NCBI GenBank assembly: GCA_013388555.1
Contig: JACAFD010000071.1
Span: 1 to 34,355, forward strand
Length of the DNA stretch: 34,355 nt
Reading direction: 5' to 3'
Source: Nitrospirota bacterium
GTDB lineage: Bacteria > Nitrospirota > Nitrospiria > Nitrospirales > Nitrospiraceae
Shown: positions 14,511-22,436 of the stretch, one piece after another
Numbering within the stretch: position 1 is the first letter of the stretch
Layout of the letters: each line of letters starts with the position of its first letter
Program-made: the position numbers and the translations under genes
The notes under the pieces: generated by a model
What the model was told of the DNA's origin: nothing
Databases searched by the model: none
Seen by the model: the letters and a program-made list of their open reading frames with translations, nothing else

Positions 14511-14774
14511 CTATGAAATCGAGGGCGCGGAGTAGACGCTGATCTTTTGCCGTCCGCGGCCGCGTTCGAACTTCACGATCCCTGTGATGCGGGCGAAGAG
14601 GGTGTGGTCTTTGCCGAGGCCTACGTTGAAACCGGGGAAGAACTTCGTCCCTCGCTGACGGATCAAGATCGATCCGGCCTTCACGGTCTCTCCGCCGTAG
14701 GCCTTGACCCCAAGATACTGCGGATTACTATCGCGTCCATTTCTAGTCGATCCGCCGCCTTTATTTGTTGCCAT
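14511..14774 (-). CDS. rpmA: 50S ribosomal protein L27
   Basis: An 87-residue L27, a large-subunit protein near the peptidyl transferase centre. It has the classic N-terminus '[29 protein letters not shown]' and '[29 protein letters not shown]'. There is no Firmicutes-type cleaved leader. GAGGAT precedes the ATG. It begins 12 bases after rplU. Confidence 0.98.
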   Translation of the reverse strand: MATNKGGGSTRNGRDSNPQYLGVKAYGGETVKAGSILIRQRGTKFFPGFNVGLGKDHTLFARITGIVKFERGRGRQKISVYSAPSIS

Positions 14775-14786
14775 GACTGATCCTCG

Positions 14787-15101
14787 TTAGGCCGTTTCGA
14801 TACCGGTAATGCGCAATTTGGTAAAGCCCTGGCGATGGCCATTCGTCCGCCGATAGTTCTTGCGGCGCTGTTTCTTGAAGATGGTAATGGAGCGGGTTCG
14901 GCCCTGGTTGATAATCTCGGCTTTGACGGTGGCCCCTTTGACCAACGGTTGTCCGACCGTTACACCCTTGTCGCCGTGAACCAGCCGAACCTGGCCGAGT
15001 TCAATCGTCCCCCCAACCTCGCCGGGAAGGGATTCCACTTGAACCAATGACCCAGTTTCGACCCGATACTGCTTGCCGCCTGTCTCTATGATTGCGTACA
15101 T
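14787..15101 (-). CDS. rplU: 50S ribosomal protein L21
   Basis: A 104-residue L21 ('MYAIIETGGKQYRVETGSLVQVESL', ending 'KKQRRKNYRRTNGHRQGFTKLRITGI'). It binds 23S rRNA early in 50S assembly. It is the first gene of the minus-strand operon that continues through rpmA, obgE, proB, nadD, rsfS, the LapB-like gene and bioB. AAGG stands four bases before the ATG. Confidence 0.98.
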   Translation of the reverse strand: MYAIIETGGKQYRVETGSLVQVESLPGEVGGTIELGQVRLVHGDKGVTVGQPLVKGATVKAEIINQGRTRSITIFKKQRRKNYRRTNGHRQGFTKLRITGIETA

Positions 15102-15130
15102 AAGCCCTTATCTCCATTACGGAAGACGAA

Positions 15131-15160
15131 TCTGTACCATAGGCATTTTAAGTCTGTCAA
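15131..15160 (-). promoter_or_regulatory. Candidate promoter for the rplU operon
   Basis: On the minus strand a perfect TTGACA (15160-15155) is followed after 18 bases by TACAGA (15136-15131). It lies about 30 bases before the rplU start, leaving a very short leader. The -35 is strong, the -10 fair. Confidence 0.45.
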
Positions 15161-15537
15161 GGTAAAGATATGGGGAAATACACCTGAGAATCTAAGTTGC
15201 TATCTACAAACTGGTTCTAGAAATGGTTTCGCGATAAAGGGAATTCCCTCACAAAAAATTGCATAGTTCCTTAATGGACTAGGGGATATAGACGTCTGCC
15301 TTAATTCATGAGCCCAAAACTTGAGACAACTTGTCGGGAAGTGCCGCTGTTACTAGTATTTCCAATACCCTACGAACATAAGGTGGTCGCATATGGGGTG
15401 TCTAATAATACGGTGTTATGCTCTATAGGCAATCCCGTGTGAGACTTTTTTATGGGAGGCTCCAGGCTACGTGGGTAGTAGGTTTGGAAGATGCATCGCC
15501 CCTGTTGTTGCCGAGCCACCAAGGATAGGGTCGCATA
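15161..15537. other. Spacer upstream of the rplU operon
   Basis: About 380 bases with lower GC than the genes around it. The only track ORF (15370-15558, minus) overlaps the small membrane ORF and has no recognisable features. I see no RNA gene or clear repeat here. Confidence 0.5.
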
Positions 15538-15684
15538 ATGAATCATATAGTCCCCCATGATGTCAGGGCTGGTTTTTTTCTGATGGTGGGCTTGGCCATG
15601 TTGGCCTTTATCTGTGCTGTGGCCGCCCTAAGCACCGTCATGCGTCCGGCTCGGTGGACTGATCGCAAGCCGGCTCAATTCTAG
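15538..15684 (+). CDS. Small single-pass membrane protein, unknown function
   Basis: A 48-residue ORF too short for the supplied track. AAGGATAGGG precedes the ATG by seven bases. The protein begins 'MNHIVPHDVRAGFF', has one membrane helix 'FFLMVGLAMLAFICAVAALSTVM', and ends with a basic tail 'RPARWTDRKPAQF'. I do not recognise a family. Good ribosome binding site and a clean positive-inside helix support it; lack of homology evidence limits confidence. Confidence 0.5.
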   Translation: MNHIVPHDVRAGFFLMVGLAMLAFICAVAALSTVMRPARWTDRKPAQF

Positions 15685-15890
15685 ATTTTCCTCTCCTGCC
15701 CACCCTTTCGTGATGCTAAGAGTTGGATCTGTCCACCATTTACATTTCGTGCCCGTCGCAAGAGTTATCTCCAACAACATGATAATTCAAGTGAAACAGT
15801 GACTGGCCTCGATTGAACCTCATCTTTGCATACAGGTGCTATATTTGATCTACGCTGGCTAGATATTATTTCAAAGATGGGGGCACAATC

Positions 15891-16508
15891 ATGATTGGAA
15901 GTCCAATGAAAAGAGCTGCCGTGGCAGCAATAGGGTTTGTCCTGCTGGTTAGTCAGGGTTGTAGCATGAAATGGTTGCAATCCGATGGAGAGACGGGAGC
16001 AGGCACTGTGCAAAAAGGAGGTTCAGGGGGAGCGCTAAGTGGCTTCTCGAAGAATCCCTCGGAAGAGCGTCTTAGGAAGGGCGGCGATATTGCCTCGCTC
16101 TCCTCTTCAGGTGGGATAAGCGCCCGTCAGCGTGCGGAGATAACCAAAGAAGAAAAAGCAGCTATCGAAGCTGGTTTACTAGATGTGTTCTTTGGATATG
16201 ATCAGTGGACGCTTTCAGATGCTGGGATGGAGGCCTTGAACCACGACGCGCAGTGGTTGAAAGACCATCCTGGTGCGGTGATGAAGGTTGAGGGTCACGC
16301 CGATGAACGGGGCACAGCCGACTATAACCTCGTCTTGGGGGATAAGCGAGCCAAGGCCGCGCGCAGCTATCTGATCGAGTCGGGTGTGGGTCCCAAGCAG
16401 CTGGCGATCGTGTCGTACGGCAAAGCTCGCCCTTTCTGCATGGAGACTTCTGAGTCCTGCTATCAGCAGAATCGTCGCGGACATGTCTTGTTGAATCTGA
16501 AGAAGTAA
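15891..16508 (+). CDS. pal: Peptidoglycan-associated lipoprotein (Pal/OmpA C-terminal family)
   Basis: A 205-residue outer-membrane lipoprotein candidate. The signal peptide runs 'MKRAAVAAIGFVLLVSQGC'; the Cys at residue 24 is the likely lipid site, although 'SQGC' is not a perfect lipobox. A Gly/Ser-rich linker precedes the OmpA-like peptidoglycan-binding domain (about 95-205): 'VFFGYDQWTLS', 'VEGHADERGTADYNLVLGDKRAKAARSYLIESGV' and 'LAIVSYGKARP'. Pal links the outer membrane to the wall with the Tol system; no tol genes are nearby. GGGGG lies upstream of the ATG. Confidence 0.88.
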   Translation: MIGSPMKRAAVAAIGFVLLVSQGCSMKWLQSDGETGAGTVQKGGSGGALSGFSKNPSEERLRKGGDIASLSSSGGISARQRAEITKEEKAAIEAGLLDVFFGYDQWTLSDAGMEALNHDAQWLKDHPGAVMKVEGHADERGTADYNLVLGDKRAKAARSYLIESGVGPKQLAIVSYGKARPFCMETSESCYQQNRRGHVLLNLKK

Positions 16509-16534
16509 TCGAAAATTTGAAGATTTCTATAGAG

Positions 16535-16568
16535 ACCCCGGCGCCTCCTTACCCGAGTCCGGGGTTTC
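16535..16568 (+). terminator. Probable terminator after pal
   Basis: ACCCCGG (16535-16541) pairs with CCGGGGT (16559-16565) around a 17-base loop and is followed by TTTCCT. It sits 27 bases after the pal stop. The loop is large and the T-run short. Confidence 0.45.
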
Positions 16569-16592
16569 CTGCTTAAGGGGGGTAAAACAGGC

Positions 16593-16988
16593 ATGGCGCT
16601 CATAAAAAACCAGCGGGATTCAACGAAGAGGCATCCTCAGCCTCGCATGGTCAAAGAAGAGTCTCCCAGAGAAAAGCGGCAACAGCCACGTTTTACATCG
16701 CAGTTCAGAAGTACCTTTTCAGGCGACCAACGGGAAGGCCAAGGTCGGACGCTAGACCTCTCCTCCGGCGGCTGTATGATCGAATCGGATTCGCCGGTTG
16801 TCGTGGGGACTACATTTGAGTGCCGCGTCTATGTTCCCGGGCTTGATTGGCCTTTGCGGATCGATGAAGCTCAAGTGCGATGGGTCAAGGCCGGGACATT
16901 TGGGATCCAGTTTACGAAGATCCAGCCAGACGAGGAAGTAAAACTCAAGCGAGTCATTGCCAGTCTCAACCAAGAAATTAACGCGTAG
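16593..16988 (+). CDS. PilZ domain protein
   Basis: A 131-residue protein with one PilZ domain, which binds cyclic di-GMP. The two binding motifs are present: RxxxR as R29-R33 ('KRQQPRF') and DxSxxG at 55-60 ('DLSSGG'). Strands after this ('FECRVYVPGLDWPLRIDEAQVRWVKAGTFGIQF') are typical. The first 28 residues are basic and likely flexible. No enzyme domain is attached, so it would act as a small receptor; its target is not evident. GGGGGG and TAAAACAGGC precede the ATG. Confidence 0.9.
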   Translation: MALIKNQRDSTKRHPQPRMVKEESPREKRQQPRFTSQFRSTFSGDQREGQGRTLDLSSGGCMIESDSPVVVGTTFECRVYVPGLDWPLRIDEAQVRWVKAGTFGIQFTKIQPDEEVKLKRVIASLNQEINA

Positions 16989-17041
16989 CCTTTCCCCTTT
17001 CTCCCACTCGGCTTAGAATATTTTGTTGCTCACCCACAGTT

Positions 17042-17092
17042 ACGCGTGAGGATCTTGCGCTCGCTCACGGAACTGTTCGCAGCCTCACGCGT
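17042..17092. repeat. 10-base perfect inverted repeat between the PilZ gene and msrA
   Basis: ACGCGTGAGG (17042-17051) and CCTCACGCGT (17083-17092) are exact reverse complements around a 31-base loop, followed by CTTTATGG. The loop holds another CTCACG (17064-17069) that could pair with CGTGAG instead, giving two exclusive folds. It may be a terminator or a regulatory leader. Confidence 0.55.
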
Positions 17093-17179
17093 CTTTATGG
17101 TATAAGGCGCGGGAGGAGCGGCAAGAAAGTAGGACCTTCCAGGACTCATTTTGAGACCATGTAATCAGTGATCTGCACG

Positions 17180-17743
17180 ATGAAACAGGCTGCCTCTCCG
17201 GCACAGAAGGAATTCAGTATTGCAACTGTGGCCGGCGGTTGCTTTTGGTGCCTCGAAGCAGTCTATGACCAGATGAGGGGTGTCGTGGCGGTCGAGTCCG
17301 GCTACATCGGTGGTCATGTAGATTATCCAACGTATGAAGCCGTGTGTAGCGGCAGGACTGGTCACGCAGAAGCAGTCCGTATCACGTTCGATCCCACCAT
17401 CGTCAGCTACCGCGAGTTGCTGGAAGTGTTCTTTGTCATCCACGATCCTACGACCCTTAATCGGCAGGGGCACGATGTAGGAACTCAATACCGGTCAGCA
17501 GTCTTCTTCCATGGACTTGAGCAGAAGCAGACTGCCGAGGAGGTGATCGCAGGCGTCACGAAGGAGAAACTCTATGCCAACCCGATTGTGACGGAAATCA
17601 CTCCCGCAGGGACCTGGTACGTAGCCGAGCCCTATCACCAGGAATATTTTTCGCGGAATCCTTTTCAGGGCTACTGTGCAGCTGTGGTGGGGCCAAAAGT
17701 GGTCAAGTTCCGAAAGCAATTTGCGTCGAAATTGAAGGCGTAA
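17180..17743 (+). CDS. msrA: Peptide methionine sulfoxide reductase A
   Basis: A 187-residue MsrA that repairs S-methionine sulfoxide in proteins. The active site is 'GGCFWCLE' with C21 and a second Cys at C24. '[26 protein letters not shown]' and '[22 protein letters not shown]' are family blocks. 'YHQEYF' and '[11 protein letters not shown]' follow. The ATG at 17180 is taken over the track GTG at 17168. It is alone, convergent with mtnC, with no msrB in sight. Confidence 0.95.
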   Translation: MKQAASPAQKEFSIATVAGGCFWCLEAVYDQMRGVVAVESGYIGGHVDYPTYEAVCSGRTGHAEAVRITFDPTIVSYRELLEVFFVIHDPTTLNRQGHDVGTQYRSAVFFHGLEQKQTAEEVIAGVTKEKLYANPIVTEITPAGTWYVAEPYHQEYFSRNPFQGYCAAVVGPKVVKFRKQFASKLKA

Positions 17744-17794
17744 ATTGCCCCCTGCTTCTTGGGTACATCTCAAGCAATCCGTCAATGAAAAGTT

Positions 17795-18484
17795 CTACTC
17801 TCCGAGCGGAAGATGGGTGAGATCACGATGAATAGGGTGGCGGGTACTCGCATCGGTTCCAGGCCGCACGATGTGGGCGGTCCTGAACCCAATTGATGCG
17901 GCAGCATCCAGTTCGAGTTCCGCGTCCGACAGAAAGAGAATGTCAGGGGGTTGTAGACCTATCTGCTCGCTGATTCTGTGGTAACTAGAAGACGTATTTT
18001 TCCCGCCGACCGTGGTATCGAAAAAGTGCTCAAACAACGGAGTCAGATTCCCGACGTTGGTATAGGCAAATAGGAGCCGCTGGGCCTGTTCTGAACCTGA
18101 GGAGTAGATGCCCAAGCGGATGCCGCGAGTCCGCCACTGTGTTAAGGCTGGCAGGACATCGCCATACAGTTCCGGTGCAAATGTTCCCTGTCGATAGCCC
18201 TCATCCCAGATCATTCCTTGCAGCGCTTTGAGGCCGGCCACTTTGCGGTCCTGATCGATCCACCCTGTCAGCATGACTGGCAGCTCCTCATACGCAGGGC
18301 GTGTTCCTGTTTCGCGCTCAATGACATCCTGACATGACGCAGTCCATTGGCGCACATCTGGATCATGTTGCCGCTCTTTGAGGAAGGGTGAGAGTCGGTG
18401 TTTTGCAAAGGGGAAGAGGACCTCACGGACAAAGGCCACGGAAATGAGAGTGCCTTCGATGTCCATGAGGATGTATCGGACCAT
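17795..18484 (-). CDS. mtnC: Enolase-phosphatase E1 of methionine salvage
   Basis: A 229-residue HAD-family enzyme that enolises and dephosphorylates 2,3-diketo-5-methylthiopentyl-1-phosphate to the acireductone. 'MDIEGT' carries nucleophile D8 and E10. 'SVAFVREVLFPFAKHRL' and 'GIYSSGSEQAQRLLFAYTNVGNLTPLFEHFFDTTVGGKNTSSSY' match the family, including the 'SSGS' motif and the conserved Lys. 'LFLSDAELELDAAASIGF' has the acidic motif, slightly changed from the usual 'LFLSD..EELDAA'. It follows mtnD by 7 bases. Confidence 0.93.
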   Translation of the reverse strand: MVRYILMDIEGTLISVAFVREVLFPFAKHRLSPFLKERQHDPDVRQWTASCQDVIERETGTRPAYEELPVMLTGWIDQDRKVAGLKALQGMIWDEGYRQGTFAPELYGDVLPALTQWRTRGIRLGIYSSGSEQAQRLLFAYTNVGNLTPLFEHFFDTTVGGKNTSSSYHRISEQIGLQPPDILFLSDAELELDAAASIGFRTAHIVRPGTDASTRHPIHRDLTHLPLGE

Positions 18485-18491
18485 GAAGCGG

Positions 18492-19019
18492 CTACCAGCG
18501 ATATCGTTGATCGATTCCGGAATTCGTGTAATGGGGAACCCAGCCCGTCTGGTCGATGAAGATACGAATTGCCCGTATCTTTGGAACCTCGCCTAAGTCG
18601 AACCAGTGTTTTGTGTTGGCCGGAACAGAAATGAGATCACCTTGCTCGCACAACAGCGCAAAGATTTCGTCGTCGGGCTCTTCGTTATGGAACCAGAAGA
18701 GACCTTGTCCTTCAACAAAGACACGCACTTCATCCTCGCTGTGAGTGTGCTCTCGGAAAAATTTTTCACGAATCCCTTGCAGATTCGGTGTCTGCACATC
18801 CACACTGATTACATCCATCGTCTGGTACCCGTACTTTTCCATCAAGGGCTTGAGTAGGTAGTCGTAGGCGGCGAGGACCTGCTCGTTCGTGGCGTTGGAA
18901 GGCAGGTCTCTGTCCGCGGACCACCGTTCATTGACGATGCCTCGCAGGTTGAGAAATTGCCGGACGGCAGATGGATCCAGCAGCGTCATGTTCTTATCGG
19001 GTATTCGCAGAGTAGCCAT
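18492..19019 (-). CDS. mtnD: Acireductone dioxygenase
   Basis: A 175-residue cupin. The metal site is H91, H93, E97 ('HTHSEDE') and H138 ('TKHWFDL'). With Fe(II) it turns the acireductone into the keto acid of methionine plus formate; with Ni(II) it gives an off-pathway product. 'EVRVFVEGQGLFWF' and 'RIFIDQTGWVPHY' are family blocks. The ATG lies inside the end of mtnB (26-base overlap), so the two are translationally linked. Confidence 0.95.
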   Translation of the reverse strand: MATLRIPDKNMTLLDPSAVRQFLNLRGIVNERWSADRDLPSNATNEQVLAAYDYLLKPLMEKYGYQTMDVISVDVQTPNLQGIREKFFREHTHSEDEVRVFVEGQGLFWFHNEEPDDEIFALLCEQGDLISVPANTKHWFDLGEVPKIRAIRIFIDQTGWVPHYTNSGIDQRYRW

Positions 19020-19647
19020 GCAACATCACCTCTCGTTGGCATTGGAGAAGATATTCGAAGACCTCGAGATGCCGTTTCGCCTCTGGTATATCCTTCCCCC
19101 ATGCATAGAGGCCGTGTCCTGCCAGCAAAAATCCATAGCAGGACTTCTCACTCGAAAGAGATCGTTCTACGAGCGTGGACAATGCCTGCATATCCTGTGA
19201 GTTCGGAAAGACCGGCAAGGAGATGTCTACTTCGTGAGTCTCGATCCCGCTCAATCCTTTCAGCAATTCCCATCCAGAGAGGAGTACTTGTCCTTCATCG
19301 CGAGCCATGTAAGAGAGCAACGCTGCTGGGAGTGAGTGCGTGTGAAGCACAGCTCCGGCTCCCATCGTGCGATAAAGAAGTAGATGAAGAGGGGTTTCGG
19401 CCGAGGGTTTCAGGCCGTCTGCATCGATGGCACTGCCATGTTGATCGACGGAGAGGATGTGTTCGACCTCGATCGTGCCTTTCTCCACGCCGGAGCTCGT
19501 TATCGCGCAGTAGGCGGGGGCTGCATCGGCTGGTAACCGCACACTATAATTTGTGCTTGTGGCAGGAGCCCAGCCCATACGAGACGCCCACCGGGCAGTC
19601 TGGACCAATTGCTCAGCGAGCATTTTGAAATCGGGATAGTGTGCCAC
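18994..19647 (-). CDS. mtnB: Methylthioribulose-1-phosphate dehydratase
   Basis: A 217-residue class II aldolase-family dehydratase acting before MtnC in methionine salvage. Zinc ligands are H102 and H104 ('LHTHS') and H178 ('LAGHGLYAWGKD'). 'GWAPATSTNYSVRL' and 'ITSSGVEKG' are family blocks; the more usual 'ATSGNxS' is 'ATSTNYS' here. The start is a GTG at 19647 preceded by a doubled AGGTTGT; an ATG at 19623 is possible. First gene of mtnB-mtnD-mtnC; mtnA and the MTA phosphorylase or nucleosidase/kinase step must be elsewhere. Confidence 0.93.
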   Translation of the reverse strand: MAHYPDFKMLAEQLVQTARWASRMGWAPATSTNYSVRLPADAAPAYCAITSSGVEKGTIEVEHILSVDQHGSAIDADGLKPSAETPLHLLLYRTMGAGAVLHTHSLPAALLSYMARDEGQVLLSGWELLKGLSGIETHEVDISLPVFPNSQDMQALSTLVERSLSSEKSCYGFLLAGHGLYAWGKDIPEAKRHLEVFEYLLQCQREVMLHGYSANTR

Positions 19648-19774
19648 AACCTACAACCTAGCGCTAAAGTCGATACCGTCTAGCGGACTCGCCAGGGCAT
19701 TGCAAATATGGGCCCTTATTCAGGCGTTCGTCAGATGCCGCCGATCTTACTCCCATTCGGTAAAATTGTAAGGC

Positions 19775-20647
19775 TCATGAAAGTGAGGAATGATCTTGAT
19801 CCAACCAGGCATCCTCTTCCCCCTTTGCCTGATCGGATGCACACAGCCCTATGAAGTCGAACAGCCGTCTGTCGAGGAGAAGCGGGGGCGCCACATTAGA
19901 CAGGGCGGCGAACATACTGTCCGTGCAGCCAGGCGACCGTTGTTCCCATTCGTGCAGAAACTCCTTTACCTGTTTCCGTTTGAGGTTCTCTTGTGAGCCA
20001 CAGAGATCGCAGGGAATAATGGGAAACGTGCGGAGTTCTGCATACCGAGCGAGATCGCTTTCCCGCACGGCGGATAATGGACGAATGACCACATGCCGGC
20101 CATCTTTCGACCGTAGTTTCGGGGGCATCGTCTTGAGCTTGCCTGTATAGAGCAAGTTCAGGAGCAGAGTTTCAACGATGTCATCGCGGTGGTGACCCAG
20201 TGCGATCTTGGTCGCGCCCAATTCTGTGGCGACGCGATAGAGTATGCCACGGCGGAGTCTGGAGCAGAGCGAACAGGTGGTCTGCCCTTCAGGGATGAGT
20301 CGCTTGACGATGGAGTAGGTGTCTCGTTCTTCGATATGAAATGCTATCCCGATATCTGACAGATAGTTAGGAAGTACATGGGCAGGAAAGCCTGGCTGCT
20401 TTTGATCCAAGTTTACCGCAACAAGGTCGAATTGAATCGGAGCACGCCGTTGCAAGACCAGCAATAGGTCAAGCAGAGCATAACTGTCTTTCCCGCCTGA
20501 AAGGCAGACCATAACCTTGTCGCCATCCTGAATAAGACCATACTTGCCAATGGTATCCCCGACGAGGCGGAGTAGCTTCGTCTGCAGCTGTTCTGTGATT
20601 TCGTCCATTTTGGGACGTGCGTGCGAAGGGCTTGCCGAATGTGACAT
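19775..20647 (-). CDS. ttcA: tRNA 2-thiocytidine synthetase TtcA-type
   Basis: A 290-residue PP-loop ATPase of the TtcA/TtuA superfamily; TtcA adds sulfur to cytidine 32 of tRNA using an iron-sulfur cluster. The PP-loop 'SGGKDS' lies at 50-55, '[13 protein letters not shown]' gives C125 and C128, '[20 protein letters not shown]' is diagnostic, and 'IPCDLCGSQ' gives C213 and C216. The track start at 20737 overlaps the divergent phosphatase gene; the ATG at 20647 is chosen, with 20608 as alternative. The C-terminal tail is acidic and Ser-rich. Divergent from the phosphatase gene. Confidence 0.92.
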   Translation of the reverse strand: MSHSASPSHARPKMDEITEQLQTKLLRLVGDTIGKYGLIQDGDKVMVCLSGGKDSYALLDLLLVLQRRAPIQFDLVAVNLDQKQPGFPAHVLPNYLSDIGIAFHIEERDTYSIVKRLIPEGQTTCSLCSRLRRGILYRVATELGATKIALGHHRDDIVETLLLNLLYTGKLKTMPPKLRSKDGRHVVIRPLSAVRESDLARYAELRTFPIIPCDLCGSQENLKRKQVKEFLHEWEQRSPGCTDSMFAALSNVAPPLLLDRRLFDFIGLCASDQAKGEEDAWLDQDHSSLS

Positions 20648-20703
20648 GGGTTGGCATTCTACGCGCCCAACTGTATGTCTGTCGATCGTTAGTCGGAGGC
20701 GCC

Positions 20704-21198
20704 ATGGAGAACGATGAGAATCGATCGAGGGAAACAATTCAGTCAGTACTATTCGTATGCACGGGGAACATATTCCGGAGCGTGACAGCAGAGTATGCGC
20801 TCAAAGCCAGCCTTGGTCCCGGCACGTCCTGCGTCGTCGGCTCGGCCGGGATCGATGTCAAGACTCAGCCCATGCATGCGTGGGTTCAGGACCGATTGAG
20901 CGAAAAGGGCGCTGATCTAACCACACATGTCCCACGACAATTAACCAAGGAACTGGTTGAGGCTGCTGACCTTGTCATTGCGATGGGGCGAAACCACCAA
21001 GCCTTCGTTCGGGAACTATACGGACGTGACATTCCCCTACTTGCTCAGGTCTGTCTCGGCCAGGATCAGCCGATTCTTGATCTGCACGAAGTCTTGCCGA
21101 ATTGGGAAAGCAATCCTGAGCAGGCCCGCTCGTATGTGTGTTCAGTGATTGATGTCATCTGGATAATGGCGCCGGCCCTTCTTCCTCGCCTCCGTTAG
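20704..21198 (+). CDS. Low-molecular-weight protein tyrosine phosphatase family protein
   Basis: A 164-residue phosphatase-like protein. The P-loop CX5R(S) is 'VCTGNIFRS', C19 to R25, with Phe where many members have Cys. '[14 protein letters not shown]', '[30 protein letters not shown]' follow the family. The usual 'DP' loop with the general acid is not plain: '[11 protein letters not shown]' stands there. GGAGG lies four bases before the ATG at 20704, so the longer track start is rejected. It may dephosphorylate tyrosine in proteins or act in arsenate or capsule contexts; the neighbours do not decide. It precedes the metallopeptidase gene by 176 bases. Confidence 0.85.
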   Translation: MENDENRSRETIQSVLFVCTGNIFRSVTAEYALKASLGPGTSCVVGSAGIDVKTQPMHAWVQDRLSEKGADLTTHVPRQLTKELVEAADLVIAMGRNHQAFVRELYGRDIPLLAQVCLGQDQPILDLHEVLPNWESNPEQARSYVCSVIDVIWIMAPALLPRLR

Positions 21199-21374
21199 TC
21201 CGTGCTGGCGACACATATTGTCGAGGCCGGTTCATTCTTGGCCCTGATCGGACATTTTTTCTCCATGACGTGGTCGGCAGACGGGGGAAGGGCTTCCCGA
21301 ACCAAGGGGAATCTCGTCGCACATGCTATATTTTAAGAGCACTGCATGCAGATTGAATGTCAGGATAAGCGTCG

Positions 21375-22436
21375 ATGCAACGATCACAGACCCAAGAAGC
21401 GATAGGGAGTGATCGCCATGATCACGAGCCCGAATGGATCTCATGGTCCAACGAAAAGCTCCTGGACCTTCCCATGAACCAACTCGGTGTCACCGTCGAT
21501 GGACCATTCCTGTCGGGACAGATCCAGCAACTCTACGCCGAACTTGAAGCCCGACGGCTTCTCTTCCGTCCCCATTTTTGGCTGTCCAATGAATGGTTCA
21601 CTCCGGATGGTGTGCCGGGGATTGCCGTGCCGTTTTACCTGGCCCATCCACGACTCGAAAAACTTGAAATGGATCAGATGCTCGAGGTTGAGGGAGGGAC
21701 TCCAGAATGGTGCATGCGAATCTTGAGGCATGAAGCAGGGCACGCTCTGGAAAATGCCTATCGTCTCCGCCGTCTCCGCCGTCGGCAGCAGATCTTTGGG
21801 CGCTCATCCGAACCGTACCCCAAGTATTACAGCCCTCGGCCCTATAGTCGGAGTTTTGTACGGCATCTCGACGTGTGGTATGCGCAAAGCCATCCGGATG
21901 AAGACTTTGCGGAAACCTTTGCGGTCTGGCTCACGCCCGATTCGACCTGGGCTGATCGCTATAGAGGATGGCCGGTACTCAAGAAGCTTCAATACGTCGA
22001 TGGGCTCATGGAGGGGCTGGCTGCTGTCCAGCCCAAGGTGGTCACATGTGAGGAGGTCGATCCGTTGCCCGAACTGAAGAAGACCCTGCGCGAGCATTAT
22101 GAACGCAAACGCAAACATTATGGAACTGAACGACCGTCATTATACGATCCGGACTTGAAACGATTGTTTTCCGACGCCCCTGTCTACGCCGATAAACAGA
22201 GCGCAGCCGCCTTCTTGAACCGTTTTCGAAAAGAGGTGCGCCGCAAAGTCGCTGCCTGGACCGGTGAGTATCAATACACCATCGACCAGGTGCTCGAAGG
22301 GATGATTCAGCGTTGCCGGCAGCTCCACCTGCGATTGCCGGTGGCGGAAGAGCAGGCGAAATTGGATTTCACGATTTTGCTGACCGTTCATACGATGAAC
22401 TATTTGCGCAGTGGACGGCACAAGGTGGCGCTATGA
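21375..22436 (+). CDS. Putative zinc-binding metallopeptidase
   Basis: A 353-residue protein with the zincin motif 'RHEAGH' (H119, E120, H123) followed by 'ALENAY', and a later 'HPDEDFAETFAVWL' (about 173-186) that could supply the third zinc ligand. It resembles the family annotated as putative zinc-binding metallo-peptidase. No signal peptide or membrane helix is visible, so it is probably cytoplasmic. The C-terminal 130 residues are rich in charged helices. It overlaps the next gene by ATGA, so the peptidase and the ATP-grasp enzyme are made together. The substrate is unknown. AGGATAAG lies ahead of the ATG. Confidence 0.75.
   Translation: MQRSQTQEAIGSDRHDHEPEWISWSNEKLLDLPMNQLGVTVDGPFLSGQIQQLYAELEARRLLFRPHFWLSNEWFTPDGVPGIAVPFYLAHPRLEKLEMDQMLEVEGGTPEWCMRILRHEAGHALENAYRLRRLRRRQQIFGRSSEPYPKYYSPRPYSRSFVRHLDVWYAQSHPDEDFAETFAVWLTPDSTWADRYRGWPVLKKLQYVDGLMEGLAAVQPKVVTCEEVDPLPELKKTLREHYERKRKHYGTERPSLYDPDLKRLFSDAPVYADKQSAAAFLNRFRKEVRRKVAAWTGEYQYTIDQVLEGMIQRCRQLHLRLPVAEEQAKLDFTILLTVHTMNYLRSGRHKVAL

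Noticed and set aside
15370-15558. 62-residue minus-strand ORF
   Set aside because: Overlaps the better-supported small membrane ORF start and lacks a clear ribosome site or domain.
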